Part shown: one piece after another, positions 18,054 to 25,241 of the stretch
Layout of the letters: the number at the start of each line of letters is the position of its first letter
Numbering within the stretch: position 1 is the first letter of the stretch
NCBI RefSeq assembly: GCF_047729875.1
Contig: NZ_CP159826.1
Location: forward strand, 1,674,001 to 1,738,000
Length of the DNA: 64,000 nucleotides
Reading direction: 5' to 3'
DNA from: Marimicrobium sp913061115
GTDB taxonomy: Bacteria > Pseudomonadota > Gammaproteobacteria > Pseudomonadales > Halieaceae
Position numbers and translations under genes: made by a program
Notes under the pieces: generated by a model
What the model was told of the DNA's origin: nothing
What the model saw: only the letters and a program-made list of their open reading frames with translations
Databases searched by the model: none

Positions 18054-18472
18054 CAGTGATTGCAGACGGCTTTCAATTTGGCGTCTCCAGTGCTGCTACG
18101 TCTAACGTATTCCCACCGTGGCTCAGGAGTAAATGTGTCCTTGGCGTTACCTTCTGCCATCGGCAACTCGTAGGCTGATATACTCAACTGCATCTCCCGA
18201 AAGGTCTCGCAGTCACCTTTGTAATATGTCTTGGTGGACATTAGCCCGTTGAATGGCTCCAAGAGGTCCACAACCTCCCAATAATAAACCAGCCCGTTAC
18301 TCTTTCTGATCCTGTCGAAGTCAAGGTACCACTTATTGCCATTGCTGACGCCCATATAAGTCCATTCAGCGGAACTGCCAGCAGAAAACATCAGCGAGAG
18401 TGTAAGCGTTGATGTCAGAAGTAGAGTCTTCAGTAGTGAAGGCAGATGGCTTGCAAACTGCTTGTTGATCAT
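18053..18472 (-). CDS. Adhesin-E-like secreted protein, copy A
   Basis: A 139-residue exported protein with a longer n-region, a hydrophobic core TLLLTSTLTLSLMFSAGSSA and a domain with YLDFDRIRKSNGLVYYW, DCETFRE and a terminal AVCNH. It is a tandem paralogue of the gene at 17667 and the first gene of the pair. An AAGGAG sits five bases before the ATG. A perfect palindrome, ATAGGG-AAAA-CCCTAT, lies about 95 bases upstream and recurs before two regulators elsewhere in the window. Function unknown beyond a likely periplasmic or surface location. Confidence 0.77.
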   Translation of the reverse strand: MINKQFASHLPSLLKTLLLTSTLTLSLMFSAGSSAEWTYMGVSNGNKWYLDFDRIRKSNGLVYYWEVVDLLEPFNGLMSTKTYYKGDCETFREMQLSISAYELPMAEGNAKDTFTPEPRWEYVRRSSTGDAKLKAVCNH

Positions 18473-18564
18473 GTTTACTCCTTAAGAGGTTATGCTTTTT
18501 TATATTACTGCTTTAACTCCATCATATCTGATGTTTATTCACTCGCCCATAACGGGGGTGGGAT

Positions 18565-18580
18565 ATAGGGAAAACCCTAT
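18565..18580. promoter_or_regulatory. AGGG-N4-CCCT palindrome, island copy
   Basis: ATAGGG-AAAA-CCCTAT has perfect six-base arms. It lies in the gap between 18472 and 18660 and about 95 bases upstream of the adhesin-E-like pair. The core is identical at 31659 and 39840. A dimeric regulator site is the likely reading. Confidence 0.5.
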
Positions 18581-18659
18581 GACCTGCTCCACACAGCTGA
18601 ACATCAAGCGGGACACAGGTGGACATCGCTGGACGCCCTGCTATGGCTCATGAGTCTAG

Positions 18660-19052
18660 TTAAGCATGCGCATGTTTACCAACATATGCAGTCACCGTTG
18701 CTAGGATAGACGGAGAAATTTCAGGCTTTAGATCACGCCTGGCAACAAAAGTAGCCATCCCCGAAACCACTGTAAGATGATCAAGCGTATTTCCTTTCGC
18801 TTCAAATCTCACTGCTAAAAGGAGAAACATAGCTGCCGCTAAATCCGACGCAACAGCGTTTCCATCGTCGTATGTTTCAATCTTTTTTCCGTATACATCC
18901 TCGACTGAATTAAACATGTCTTGTAATAACCCGCCTCTGTCTTGGTAAGATAGATCGTCAAGGCAGTTTTTACCCACATAGGATGCGACGAGTGCTCCTA
19001 TATTGACTCCAATTTGGAGCCTCACTTTTGTTTTCTTGGCCCACTTAAACAT
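18660..19052 (-). CDS. Hypothetical protein, island ORFan
   Basis: I do not recognise this 130-residue protein. It is preceded by AGGAAC at suitable spacing, supporting translation. It starts with a basic segment (MFKWAKKTKVRLQIG), has a mid-protein hydrophobic stretch (ASDLAAAMFLLLAVRFEA) and no signal peptide. It may be helical and cytoplasmic. The AT-rich composition and position inside the tRNA-Cys island suggest transfer. Transcribed in the same direction as the adhesin-E pair, with the palindrome between. Confidence 0.55.
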   Translation of the reverse strand: MFKWAKKTKVRLQIGVNIGALVASYVGKNCLDDLSYQDRGGLLQDMFNSVEDVYGKKIETYDDGNAVASDLAAAMFLLLAVRFEAKGNTLDHLTVVSGMATFVARRDLKPEISPSILATVTAYVGKHAHA

Positions 19053-19161
19053 TATTCAGTTCCTGTCTTATAATTGAGATTATTATTCATATTGTTCGGT
19101 GTGCGCTGTGTGTCGAAAGCAGACCCCCAGGTAAGATTAGCCTAATTTCCGTTGTTGCGCC

Positions 19162-19186
19162 AAAGCCCGCCTAGTGCGAGTTTTTT
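19162..19186 (+). terminator. Terminator-like hairpin, island copy 1
   Basis: AAGCCCGC, loop CTAGT, GCGAG then six Ts; one mismatch in the stem. Nearly the same as the hairpin at 21005, which is perfect. Confidence 0.55.
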
Positions 19187-19301
19187 GTTGGTCGGGATAC
19201 CAGATGCCTATGTATTGGGTTTAACTCCAGCTGCGCCTGCGCCAGGTGATCGCTACGTGATTACTTTAAAAGCGGTCCTAAACGAATCACCCTGTCATCA
19301 T

Positions 19302-19337
19302 AATATGAATTGCACGGTCACCTCAGCGAACAACTTT
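19302..19337 (+). repeat. 36-base island repeat, copy 1
   Basis: Identical at 35 of 36 positions to 20928-20963; it contains AATTGCACG and CACCTCAGCGAACAAC. Both copies could encode a peptide starting MNCT, but with no ribosome site. The repeats bracket the unrecognised genes and the transposase tail. Confidence 0.7.
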
Positions 19338-19587
19338 TCAGGGCAGTAGGCGGGTATGTCGCGAATTTTTCTAGTTCAATTAGCAGGATCAGTCAGGAAA
19401 TTTAATCTCAATAGGCCGTTAGGCCGTTTATTTGTCCTATACTTCCTAGTTAATTTCCTTTTTAACATAGAGGGTTTGAAATTAGTTTGTCAACTGGGCA
19501 TGAGTAAGTTGCAAGATGCACAGACCTCAATAATTGATTATGCTAGTCATGTTAGGCAACAATGAACTATGACAAAGGAGTTCAATA

Positions 19588-19911
19588 ATGTTCGGTTTTT
19601 TTAAAGAAAAAAAAATAGTAGCGGAAGCATTTACTGATGGCCGTTGGAACATAATGCAGTATACGGGCATCGACATAGAAAAAATGAAAGGTATGGAAAA
19701 AAGTGATTTGATGGATAGGTTACTTGAAATACTAAAGAACCTTCCCGATAGAACATACTCTTCTACGCAAATGGTTATAGCTACATGGGAAGCAACAATT
19801 GAATTTGCTAAGAAAAAAACGCTAAGCTCCGGTCATCCTCTAGCAGGAAAGGCACAAGACCTTGAGGCAGGACTTATACTCTTTCGCTCAAGTAGCGGCG
19901 GAGTTCTCTGA
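19588..19911 (+). CDS. Hypothetical protein, island ORFan
   Basis: I do not recognise this 107-residue protein. AAAGGAG lies nine bases before the ATG, a strong initiation signal. It starts MFGFFKEKK, is lysine-rich in the first two thirds, appears helical and soluble, and has no signal peptide. AT-rich codon use differs from the neighbouring chromosome. It is the only clearly rightward gene of the island apart from the transposase tail. Confidence 0.55.
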   Translation: MFGFFKEKKIVAEAFTDGRWNIMQYTGIDIEKMKGMEKSDLMDRLLEILKNLPDRTYSSTQMVIATWEATIEFAKKKTLSSGHPLAGKAQDLEAGLILFRSSSGGVL

Positions 19912-20014
19912 GAAGCTTTTTATCTAGTGAGCTATGCAGGTATTTTGTCGGCGAAAGCCCCGCTCAACTTTTAATAATCCCTAGATACTCATTAGTTTGT
20001 GAGGCTGAGAGTAC

Positions 20015-20365
20015 TTAATTCCTATCATTTGGAGGCATAATGCTAGCTATCTCATTCATAAATTTAGGGTAATCGCGAATGATGTCTGGGCGTTCCTGCA
20101 TCAGCATGGATAGACCAAGCGCTCTTGCATTCTGCGGTTCTGAAATTTTGTTAAAGATATTACAATGATACTCAGCATCAGCCATGCATTGCTCTGGCGA
20201 AATTCCTATTGCTTGCATCCTACCCAGATATGTCGCCATCAACCAATCTAAGCTCTTGAGGTTTGGATGCATCTTTTTCGCTGAAAAATACGTCTTCACG
20301 TTCTTGTTAACTATCTCTTCTCCCACGACCTCACTATCTACGAGACTCTTTAAAAATTTAAACAC
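20015..20365 (-). CDS. Hypothetical protein, island ORFan
   Basis: I do not recognise this protein. The longest frame begins at 20404, but a GTG at 20365 stands seven bases after AGGAG and is the better start, giving 116 residues (VFKFLKSLVDSEVVG). It seems helical and cytoplasmic, with an acidic and methionine-rich second half. AT-rich. No partner gene is evident. Confidence 0.5.
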   Translation of the reverse strand: MFKFLKSLVDSEVVGEEIVNKNVKTYFSAKKMHPNLKSLDWLMATYLGRMQAIGISPEQCMADAEYHCNIFNKISEPQNARALGLSMLMQERPDIIRDYPKFMNEIASIMPPNDRN

Positions 20366-20580
20366 GCTACTACTCCTATGCAGATTTTGCCGTTCTTTAA
20401 GCATAGCAGTATTTAAGTATCTTGCTTAAATGCGTAGCAGACACAATATTTAGAGGCCAACCCATCTAGTTTCCACCCCAAATTCACCCCAAAAAGTCTA
20501 AGCACCTATATATATACCCATACGTGGGGGTGGTCACCTGCGGGGGGGGGCTATAAAGTCTCTGAAGACTGCAAGGTGCA

Positions 20581-20880
20581 ATGCGCCCTGTCGATAGTGA
20601 CGTCGTCTCATCGATTCAGCGTCATGCGGCTATGACTTGGGCCCAGCGACTCAAGCGCGTGTTCAATATCGACATTGAGGTTTGCAGTCGCTGCGGTGGG
20701 TCTGTCAAAGTCATCGCTTGCATCGAGGAGCAGGACGCCATCGACCGGATCCTGGCTCATCTTGAGAGCAAGGAACACAACACCCCCGCTTTGCCACACC
20801 TGGCACCACCGACCAGAGCGCCACCTGGCACGCTGTCTCTTTTCGCCGGGACGGAGTTTCATCAGCAGGGACGCCACTGA
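20581..20880 (+). pseudogene. C-terminal remnant of an IS91-type transposase
   Basis: The 99 residues match the tail of IS91-family (Y2) transposases: TWAQRLKRVFNIDIEVC, then a zinc-ribbon half CSRCGG, then VKVIACIEEQDAIDRILAHL. The catalytic rolling-circle domain with its tyrosines is missing upstream, so the element is dead. No matching terminal sequences were seen. It lies near the right end of the tRNA-Cys island, with GC-richer codon use than the ORFans beside it. Confidence 0.75.
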
Positions 20881-20927
20881 AAACCCCATGGCACGGACTG
20901 CTGCGGGCTCTCGTTCAGGAATGGACG

Positions 20928-20963
20928 AATATGAATTGCACGATCACCTCAGCGAACAACTTT
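20928..20963 (+). repeat. 36-base island repeat, copy 2
   Basis: Partner of 19302-19337, one mismatch. It is followed within 45 bases by the terminator hairpin at 21005. Confidence 0.7.
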
Positions 20964-21004
20964 CTAGTAGGCATCAGGAAGCTGCGTAAAGCCTGAGCCT
21001 TCTC

Positions 21005-21028
21005 AAGCCCGCCTAGTGCGGGTTTTTT
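21005..21028 (+). terminator. Intrinsic terminator near the right end of the island
   Basis: AAGCCCGC, loop CTAGT, GCGGG and six Ts make a perfect terminator hairpin. It is followed by two TGGTAATAA sites and then attR. Confidence 0.7.
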
Positions 21029-21051
21029 GTTGCCTGGGAATGCCTTGGTGG

Positions 21052-21071
21052 TGGTAATAAATTGGTAATAA
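21052..21071. repeat. Arm-type TGGTAATAA sites, right end of island
   Basis: TGGTAATAA at 21052-21060 and 21063-21071, direct, 40-60 bases inside attR. Compare the four copies at the left end. Confidence 0.55.
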
Positions 21072-21109
21072 GACCCCCGAAAACCGCATAGGTATAAGAT
21101 AGTCGGAGG

Positions 21110-21126
21110 CGGCCCGAGCCTCCAAT
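21110..21126 (+). repeat. Right attachment repeat (attR)
   Basis: Exact 17-base copy of the tRNA-Cys 3' end. The flanks do not fold into a tRNA, so this is a junction, not a gene. The 168 bases from here to 21295 hold only the leader of the next gene. Confidence 0.85.
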
Positions 21127-21294
21127 CAGATCAATGACGTAAACTTCTCTAGCATTCCTTAGCTTAAATTTGACGGTGTTTCTTGCTATAGTTTGTCGCG
21201 ATTGCACAAGACGTGTTGGTCCGGCTGAGGCTGGGCATTTTCTGCGGTCTGCGCCGTGCCACTGAGGCACCATCAATTGTGAGGCTAGGCAATA

Positions 21295-23913
21295 ATGAAA
21301 TACCCCGAGAATTCCAATTGGGTTAACCAGCATGCTGATCGATTGCAGCGTTTTGACGCTGCTCGCTTGATTCCACGCGATCTGAAGTGCGGGCTCAAGG
21401 CACTGCTGGTTACACTAGCGCTTATTGGCCTTGTGGCGTGTGATTCGTCCGGCAACTCCAACATAGATGCTTCTCCTCTAATTATCCCAGACAGCCCCGT
21501 GGATACAGATGACGACGGTGCTCTAGATGACTCCGATGACTCGGATGACTCGGATGACTCGGATGACTCGGGTGACTCGGGTGACTCGGGTGACTCGGGT
21601 GACTCGGATGACTCGGATGACTCGGCTGACTCGGGTGACGCGGATGACTCGGGTGACGCGGATGACTCGGGTGACCTGGGTGACACAGACACAGACACCT
21701 CGCTGCGGACAGCAGATTTTTCTGTTCGTGAAAGTGTCGGCCAACTTCACGTCACGGGGGCCGAGGAGGGCTTGCAGCTTGAGGTTTATAATGCCTCAGG
21801 TAATAAAGTGTCCAGCGGTGAAACCGATTTTATGGGCAGCTTAATCTTCCGCAACTTACCAGCGGGTAGCGACTACTCGGTGCGAGAAACGATGAGTAAT
21901 CCAGTAAGGGGTCTTGAGAATCTCGAAGTATGGTCAGTTGAGGGGAGTCTCCCGGACGCAAGTTTTTACCGCAACCAGTCGCTTCAACCAGGTTTTAATT
22001 ACATCACCACTCGTGATGGCACGCGCCTTTCCGCCTATGTCTTCTTACCTGGACCGTTGGAGAACGGCCCCTATCCAACGATAGTCAATTACTCCGGATA
22101 TGAGCCCTCAAAGCCAGGCTCGGTTCTGGACGCCAGCCTAACAAGTCTTTGTGGCGTTTTGCCGGTTCTGTGTGATGCGCCTAGTCATCCCTCAGGACTG
22201 ATAGCGGGGTTTATGGGCTATGCGTCAGTGGGGGTTAACATGCGTGGCACCGGTTGTTCTGGAGGCGCCTACGACTATTTTGAGCCGCTACAAGTGTCGG
22301 ACGGTTACGATGTTATCGAAACGATTGCGGCCCAGGCTTGGGTGTTTGGCAAGCAAGTTGGAATGGGGGGGCTTTCCTACCCCGGTATCAGTCAACTGTT
22401 TGTCGCTCAAACTGATCCGCCCGGTCTGGCGGCCATTGCGCCCATGTCTGTTGTCGCAGAGACCGCGGCCTCAACGCTGACCCCGGGTGGTATTTTCAAC
22501 AATGGCTTCGCTTTTGAATGGGCTAAAAGTGTGGTGGACGGCGCTCAGCCCTATGGCCAGGGCTGGGAACAGGGTCAGGTCGAGGCGGAATACGAAGCGT
22601 TTGGCAGCAGTGTCTGCGAAGAGAATCAGCAGCTACATGCTCAGGCAGTAGATGCTGTCGGCAAAGCACTAAATTACAGCTACTATGAGCCTGAAATTCT
22701 TGATTCACTGAGTCCGGCGAAGTTTGTCGACAAGATTACGGTACCCGTATTCCTCACTGGCGCCTGGCAGGATGAGCAAACTGGGTCCCATTTCGCCACC
22801 CTAATGGATAAATTTATTAATGCGCGCTCGACACGCTTCATTACCTTCAATGGGTTGCATGCCGACGGGTACACGCCCGTGCCGCTCGCTGAATTGAAAG
22901 CGTTTTATGATATTTATGTCGCGAAGGTGGTTCCGACTCGGCCAGCATTTCTCGATTTATCCGCAGCGCTCTTTGAACAACAGTTCGGTGCCCCGTTAGC
23001 TTTCCCTCCTATCCCCTACAGCGACAAGGGCAGCTATGCTGAGGCACTGTCTGCCTATGAAGATCATGTGGCGCAATTTCCGCTTAGAGTCATTTTTGAC
23101 AGGGGCGCATCGCCTGACCTTTTACCCGCAAATGCCGGAGCACCTGAGGGTGTCTTCAGTACCGAGTTTAGTCAGTGGCCTCCTATAGAGCAGCAGGTTT
23201 ATCGGCTCTTTTTGCAACCGGATGGCTCACTGACCGATAACGAGCCCAGTGTTGCCGAGGCCGCGTCAAGTTTCATGCATGATCCTGCAGCAGGGCAGCG
23301 CACCTTTGGTGGCTCTCAGCCATTTTATATATGGGCCGCCACGGAGCCGGAGAAAGCCGCTGTTTTTGTCAGCGATGCGTTAACGCAGGATATGGTGTTC
23401 GTCGGGAGCGGGAGTGCAGACCTTTTTATTCAGTCCACTGCGGCAGATGCGGACATTGAAGTATTGTTAAGCGAGGTTCGTGCAGACGGCTGCGAGACGT
23501 ATGTACAGGCAGGTTGGCTGCGGGCAAGCCAGCGAGCACTCGATCAGGATCAGACAACAGCATTACGGCCTGTCCAGACGCATCTTGAGGTGGATGTAGC
23601 GCCTCTACCAGAGGGCCAGTTTGAGCTGGCGAGAGTGGAGATATTTCCCTTTGCACACATATTCCGTGCAGGTTCGCGAATTCGCTTCCAAATTGATACG
23701 CCTGGCGATAGCCGTGAGTTATGGCGATTCTTATTGCTCGAATACGAGGAGCTGGTCAGGCACACCATTGCACACTCGGCACTCTATCCATCTAGTATTG
23801 TCTTGCCACTCATCCCGATGAGTCCGGTAGAATCGTCGCCACCGCCATGTCCAGGGCTGCGCGGGCAGCCCAGTCGCCCGTTTGAGGAATACACAAACAC
23901 AGTGGGGACTTAG
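21295..23913 (+). CDS. CocE/NonD-family hydrolase, lipoprotein with Asp/Ser linker
   Basis: A predicted outer-membrane or surface lipoprotein hydrolase of the X-Pro dipeptidyl-peptidase/cocaine-esterase group, which cleaves esters or acyl-peptide bonds. After an unusually long basic leader, a lipobox LVAC places the lipidated cysteine at residue 49. Residues 70-135 are an Asp/Ser/Gly repeat linker. A carboxypeptidase-regulatory-like segment (about 140-200) precedes the alpha/beta hydrolase (about 235-560), with nucleophile Ser361 in GGLSYPG and the oxyanion-region NMRGTGCSGG. A C-terminal jelly-roll domain typical of CocE follows. The substrate is unknown. A decayed copy of its 5' end lies at 25104. 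Confidence 0.85.
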   Translation: MKYPENSNWVNQHADRLQRFDAARLIPRDLKCGLKALLVTLALIGLVACDSSGNSNIDASPLIIPDSPVDTDDDGALDDSDDSDDSDDSDDSGDSGDSGDSGDSDDSDDSADSGDADDSGDADDSGDLGDTDTDTSLRTADFSVRESVGQLHVTGAEEGLQLEVYNASGNKVSSGETDFMGSLIFRNLPAGSDYSVRETMSNPVRGLENLEVWSVEGSLPDASFYRNQSLQPGFNYITTRDGTRLSAYVFLPGPLENGPYPTIVNYSGYEPSKPGSVLDASLTSLCGVLPVLCDAPSHPSGLIAGFMGYASVGVNMRGTGCSGGAYDYFEPLQVSDGYDVIETIAAQAWVFGKQVGMGGLSYPGISQLFVAQTDPPGLAAIAPMSVVAETAASTLTPGGIFNNGFAFEWAKSVVDGAQPYGQGWEQGQVEAEYEAFGSSVCEENQQLHAQAVDAVGKALNYSYYEPEILDSLSPAKFVDKITVPVFLTGAWQDEQTGSHFATLMDKFINARSTRFITFNGLHADGYTPVPLAELKAFYDIYVAKVVPTRPAFLDLSAALFEQQFGAPLAFPPIPYSDKGSYAEALSAYEDHVAQFPLRVIFDRGASPDLLPANAGAPEGVFSTEFSQWPPIEQQVYRLFLQPDGSLTDNEPSVAEAASSFMHDPAAGQRTFGGSQPFYIWAATEPEKAAVFVSDALTQDMVFVGSGSADLFIQSTAADADIEVLLSEVRADGCETYVQAGWLRASQRALDQDQTTALRPVQTHLEVDVAPLPEGQFELARVEIFPFAHIFRAGSRIRFQIDTPGDSRELWRFLLLEYEELVRHTIAHSALYPSSIVLPLIPMSPVESSPPPCPGLRGQPSRPFEEYTNTVGT
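21529..21677 (+). repeat. 9-bp minisatellite GACTCGGRT in the hydrolase linker
   Basis: About 16 tandem units of GACTCGGAT or GACTCGGGT, with occasional variants, encode the Asp-Ser-Asp/Gly linker. Units of nine keep the frame, so copy number can change without breaking the gene. Confidence 0.9.
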
Positions 23914-24107
23914 CAGAATCATCAAGTTGGTAATAGTGTAAAGGCGATCGTTCTTAGCATTGAATAAACGCCACTCCCGCTAGGGAGAAGAGGGCGGCTT
24001 AGCCTGCGAATGTTAAAAGCGGGCCGTGCGTTTGCGTATTAGTGGCACGTTATCTTAAGATCAATGAGATTCCGAGCGGGGTGGCTGCCTGAGTAAATTG
24101 CAGGTAA

Positions 24108-24131
24108 TAAAAAGCCCCGACATGCGGGGCT
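24108..24131 (-). terminator. Intrinsic terminator of the VPLPA-CTERM gene
   Basis: AGCCCCG and CGGGGCT pair around ACATG; on the minus strand the stem is followed by five Ts. It starts 18 bases after the stop of the gene at 24149. Confidence 0.75.
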
Positions 24132-24148
24132 ATATGCAAGGGTTACGT

Positions 24149-24769
24149 CTACGCTCTTTTGCGTCTAGCTATACCAAACAGTCCAAGTATCGCTGAACCA
24201 AACAGCCAGGCTGCAGCAGGGATGGGCACAGCAGACACAGAACCTCCCGAGAAGCCCCTGAAGGCACTGACAGCGCCAGCTCCTGTAGGATCACAAGCAG
24301 CGGTAGCGCAAATCCCTTCTCCATCAGTGCCACCAGTAGTGGACAAATCTACTGTTCCGCCAGCATTGGTCAGGCCACTGCCTACAAACTGCATGGAAAT
24401 GCCATAATACCCGACGGCGCTAACGGGGTCAGACGCCGTCGGCGTCGCCTGCAACGAAGTGGCACTGAGCGTCGAATACAAATCAGTCGCCCTTATGTAA
24501 GTGCCGCACAATGCCGAATCGCCACAATTGTCCGTGCCCCAATAGTTACTTCCGGTCGTCGTAATGTTGACGTTGGAGTACGTATTCGTGGACGCGTCAT
24601 AGGTGAATGACCCGGTAGCGGTTCCATCAAAAGGGCCGAGCCCCTGAGTCTGAGCAGAAGCAAAGGTGACATTATCAAGCTGCCAGGTAATCGGCGCTGC
24701 GTACGATGCTATTGAAGGGAGTGCTAATGCGGCACCTATGATGATGCCTGTTAATAATTTGTGTCTCAT
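24149..24769 (-). CDS. VPLPA-CTERM (PEP-CTERM type) secreted protein
   Basis: A 206-residue exported protein. I start at the ATG at 24769, nine bases after GGAG, giving a signal peptide MRHKLLTGIIIGAALALPS...YA; longer starts add an unlikely leader. The body is Thr/Ser/Gly-rich with paired cysteines. The C-terminus is a tripartite sorting tag: VPIPAAAWLFG, a hydrophobic helix and a basic RRKRA end, the type recognised by exosortase. No exosortase is in the window. Such proteins are usually surface or matrix proteins of aquatic biofilm-forming bacteria; the specific role is unknown. Confidence 0.85.
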   Translation of the reverse strand: MRHKLLTGIIIGAALALPSIASYAAPITWQLDNVTFASAQTQGLGPFDGTATGSFTYDASTNTYSNVNITTTGSNYWGTDNCGDSALCGTYIRATDLYSTLSATSLQATPTASDPVSAVGYYGISMQFVGSGLTNAGGTVDLSTTGGTDGEGICATAACDPTGAGAVSAFRGFSGGSVSAVPIPAAAWLFGSAILGLFGIARRKRA

Positions 24770-25103
24770 ATACAGTAACTCCATATTTGTTAAGGTGTTG
24801 CCAGAATTTGCACCGCAACTCGCATCATAATGAGTAGGGTAATTTATATGCACTGCCGATAATGGGAATGCTTTCTATATTTTTGGTTCACAGTCTAAGA
24901 CTGCTCGTAGTTAAATTTGTCTCAGGATGTAACGCTATCTCGCTCGTTAAACACAGACATTGTACTTTTAAGCAATATTCATTCTTATATTTTCATATTT
25001 TGAGTGAAAGGGCAACGATTTAAATCCCTGCAGCTACAACTAAATGGAAGCCAAAGGCGCTATATCATTGAGCTTCAGAGGTTTTTGCCACCGCGTCCTT
25101 CTT
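24770..25103. other. Intergenic region upstream of the VPLPA-CTERM gene
   Basis: About 330 AT-rich bases. It should hold the promoter of the leftward secreted-protein gene, but I see no clean consensus pair. No gene is apparent. Confidence 0.4.
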
Positions 25104-25232
25104 GACCGCAGCGTTTTTACGCTCTCCGCCTGATCAAAGGTAATCTGAAGCACGGGCTCAAGCCACTGCTGGTTACACGAGTGCTTATTGGTCTTGTCGC
25201 ATGTGATTCCTTCAGCGACTCCAGCAACTCGC
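25104..25232 (+). pseudogene. Decayed copy of the 5' end of the CocE-type lipoprotein gene
   Basis: These bases align with 21341-21468, which encode the leader and lipoprotein signal of the hydrolase: for example CTGCTGGTTACAC, GCTTATTGG and a Cys-Asp-Ser lipobox region are shared. Several substitutions and indels break the frame and nothing of the enzyme follows. It points to an old partial duplication or the loss of a second hydrolase gene. Confidence 0.65.
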
Positions 25233-25241
25233 TATTGAATG

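Larger units (their letters stand above)
19053..19587. other. Non-coding stretch inside the island
   Basis: 535 bases without a convincing gene. It contains a terminator-like hairpin (19162-19186) and one copy of a 36-base repeat (19302-19337) whose partner lies at 20928. Short frames here lack ribosome sites. The last bases supply the AAAGGAG of the next gene. Confidence 0.5.
17182..21126. mobile_element. Integrase-less integrative element at tRNA-Cys (3.9 kb)
   Basis: The segment is bounded by exact 17-base repeats of the tRNA-Cys 3' end. Just inside both ends are copies of TGGTAATAA, four on the left and two on the right, which look like arm-type integrase sites. Cargo is two adhesin-E-like secreted proteins, three unrecognised genes, an IS91-type transposase tail, two similar terminator hairpins and a duplicated 36-base sequence. 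No integrase, replication or conjugation gene is visible, so it may be mobilised in trans (a CIME or satellite) or be a remnant. Several intergenic stretches are long and AT-rich compared with the flanking housekeeping DNA. Confidence 0.75.

Noticed and set aside
19152..19565. Two short rightward frames in the island
   Set aside because: They span a terminator and a repeat, have no ribosome sites and contain no protein-like pattern I trust.
21100..21126. Second tRNA-Cys gene
   Set aside because: Only the 3' 17 bases match; no cloverleaf can be formed upstream. It is the att repeat.
21527..21690. Direct repeats that might be a CRISPR array
   Set aside because: Units are nine bases with no spacers and lie in frame inside a lipoprotein gene.
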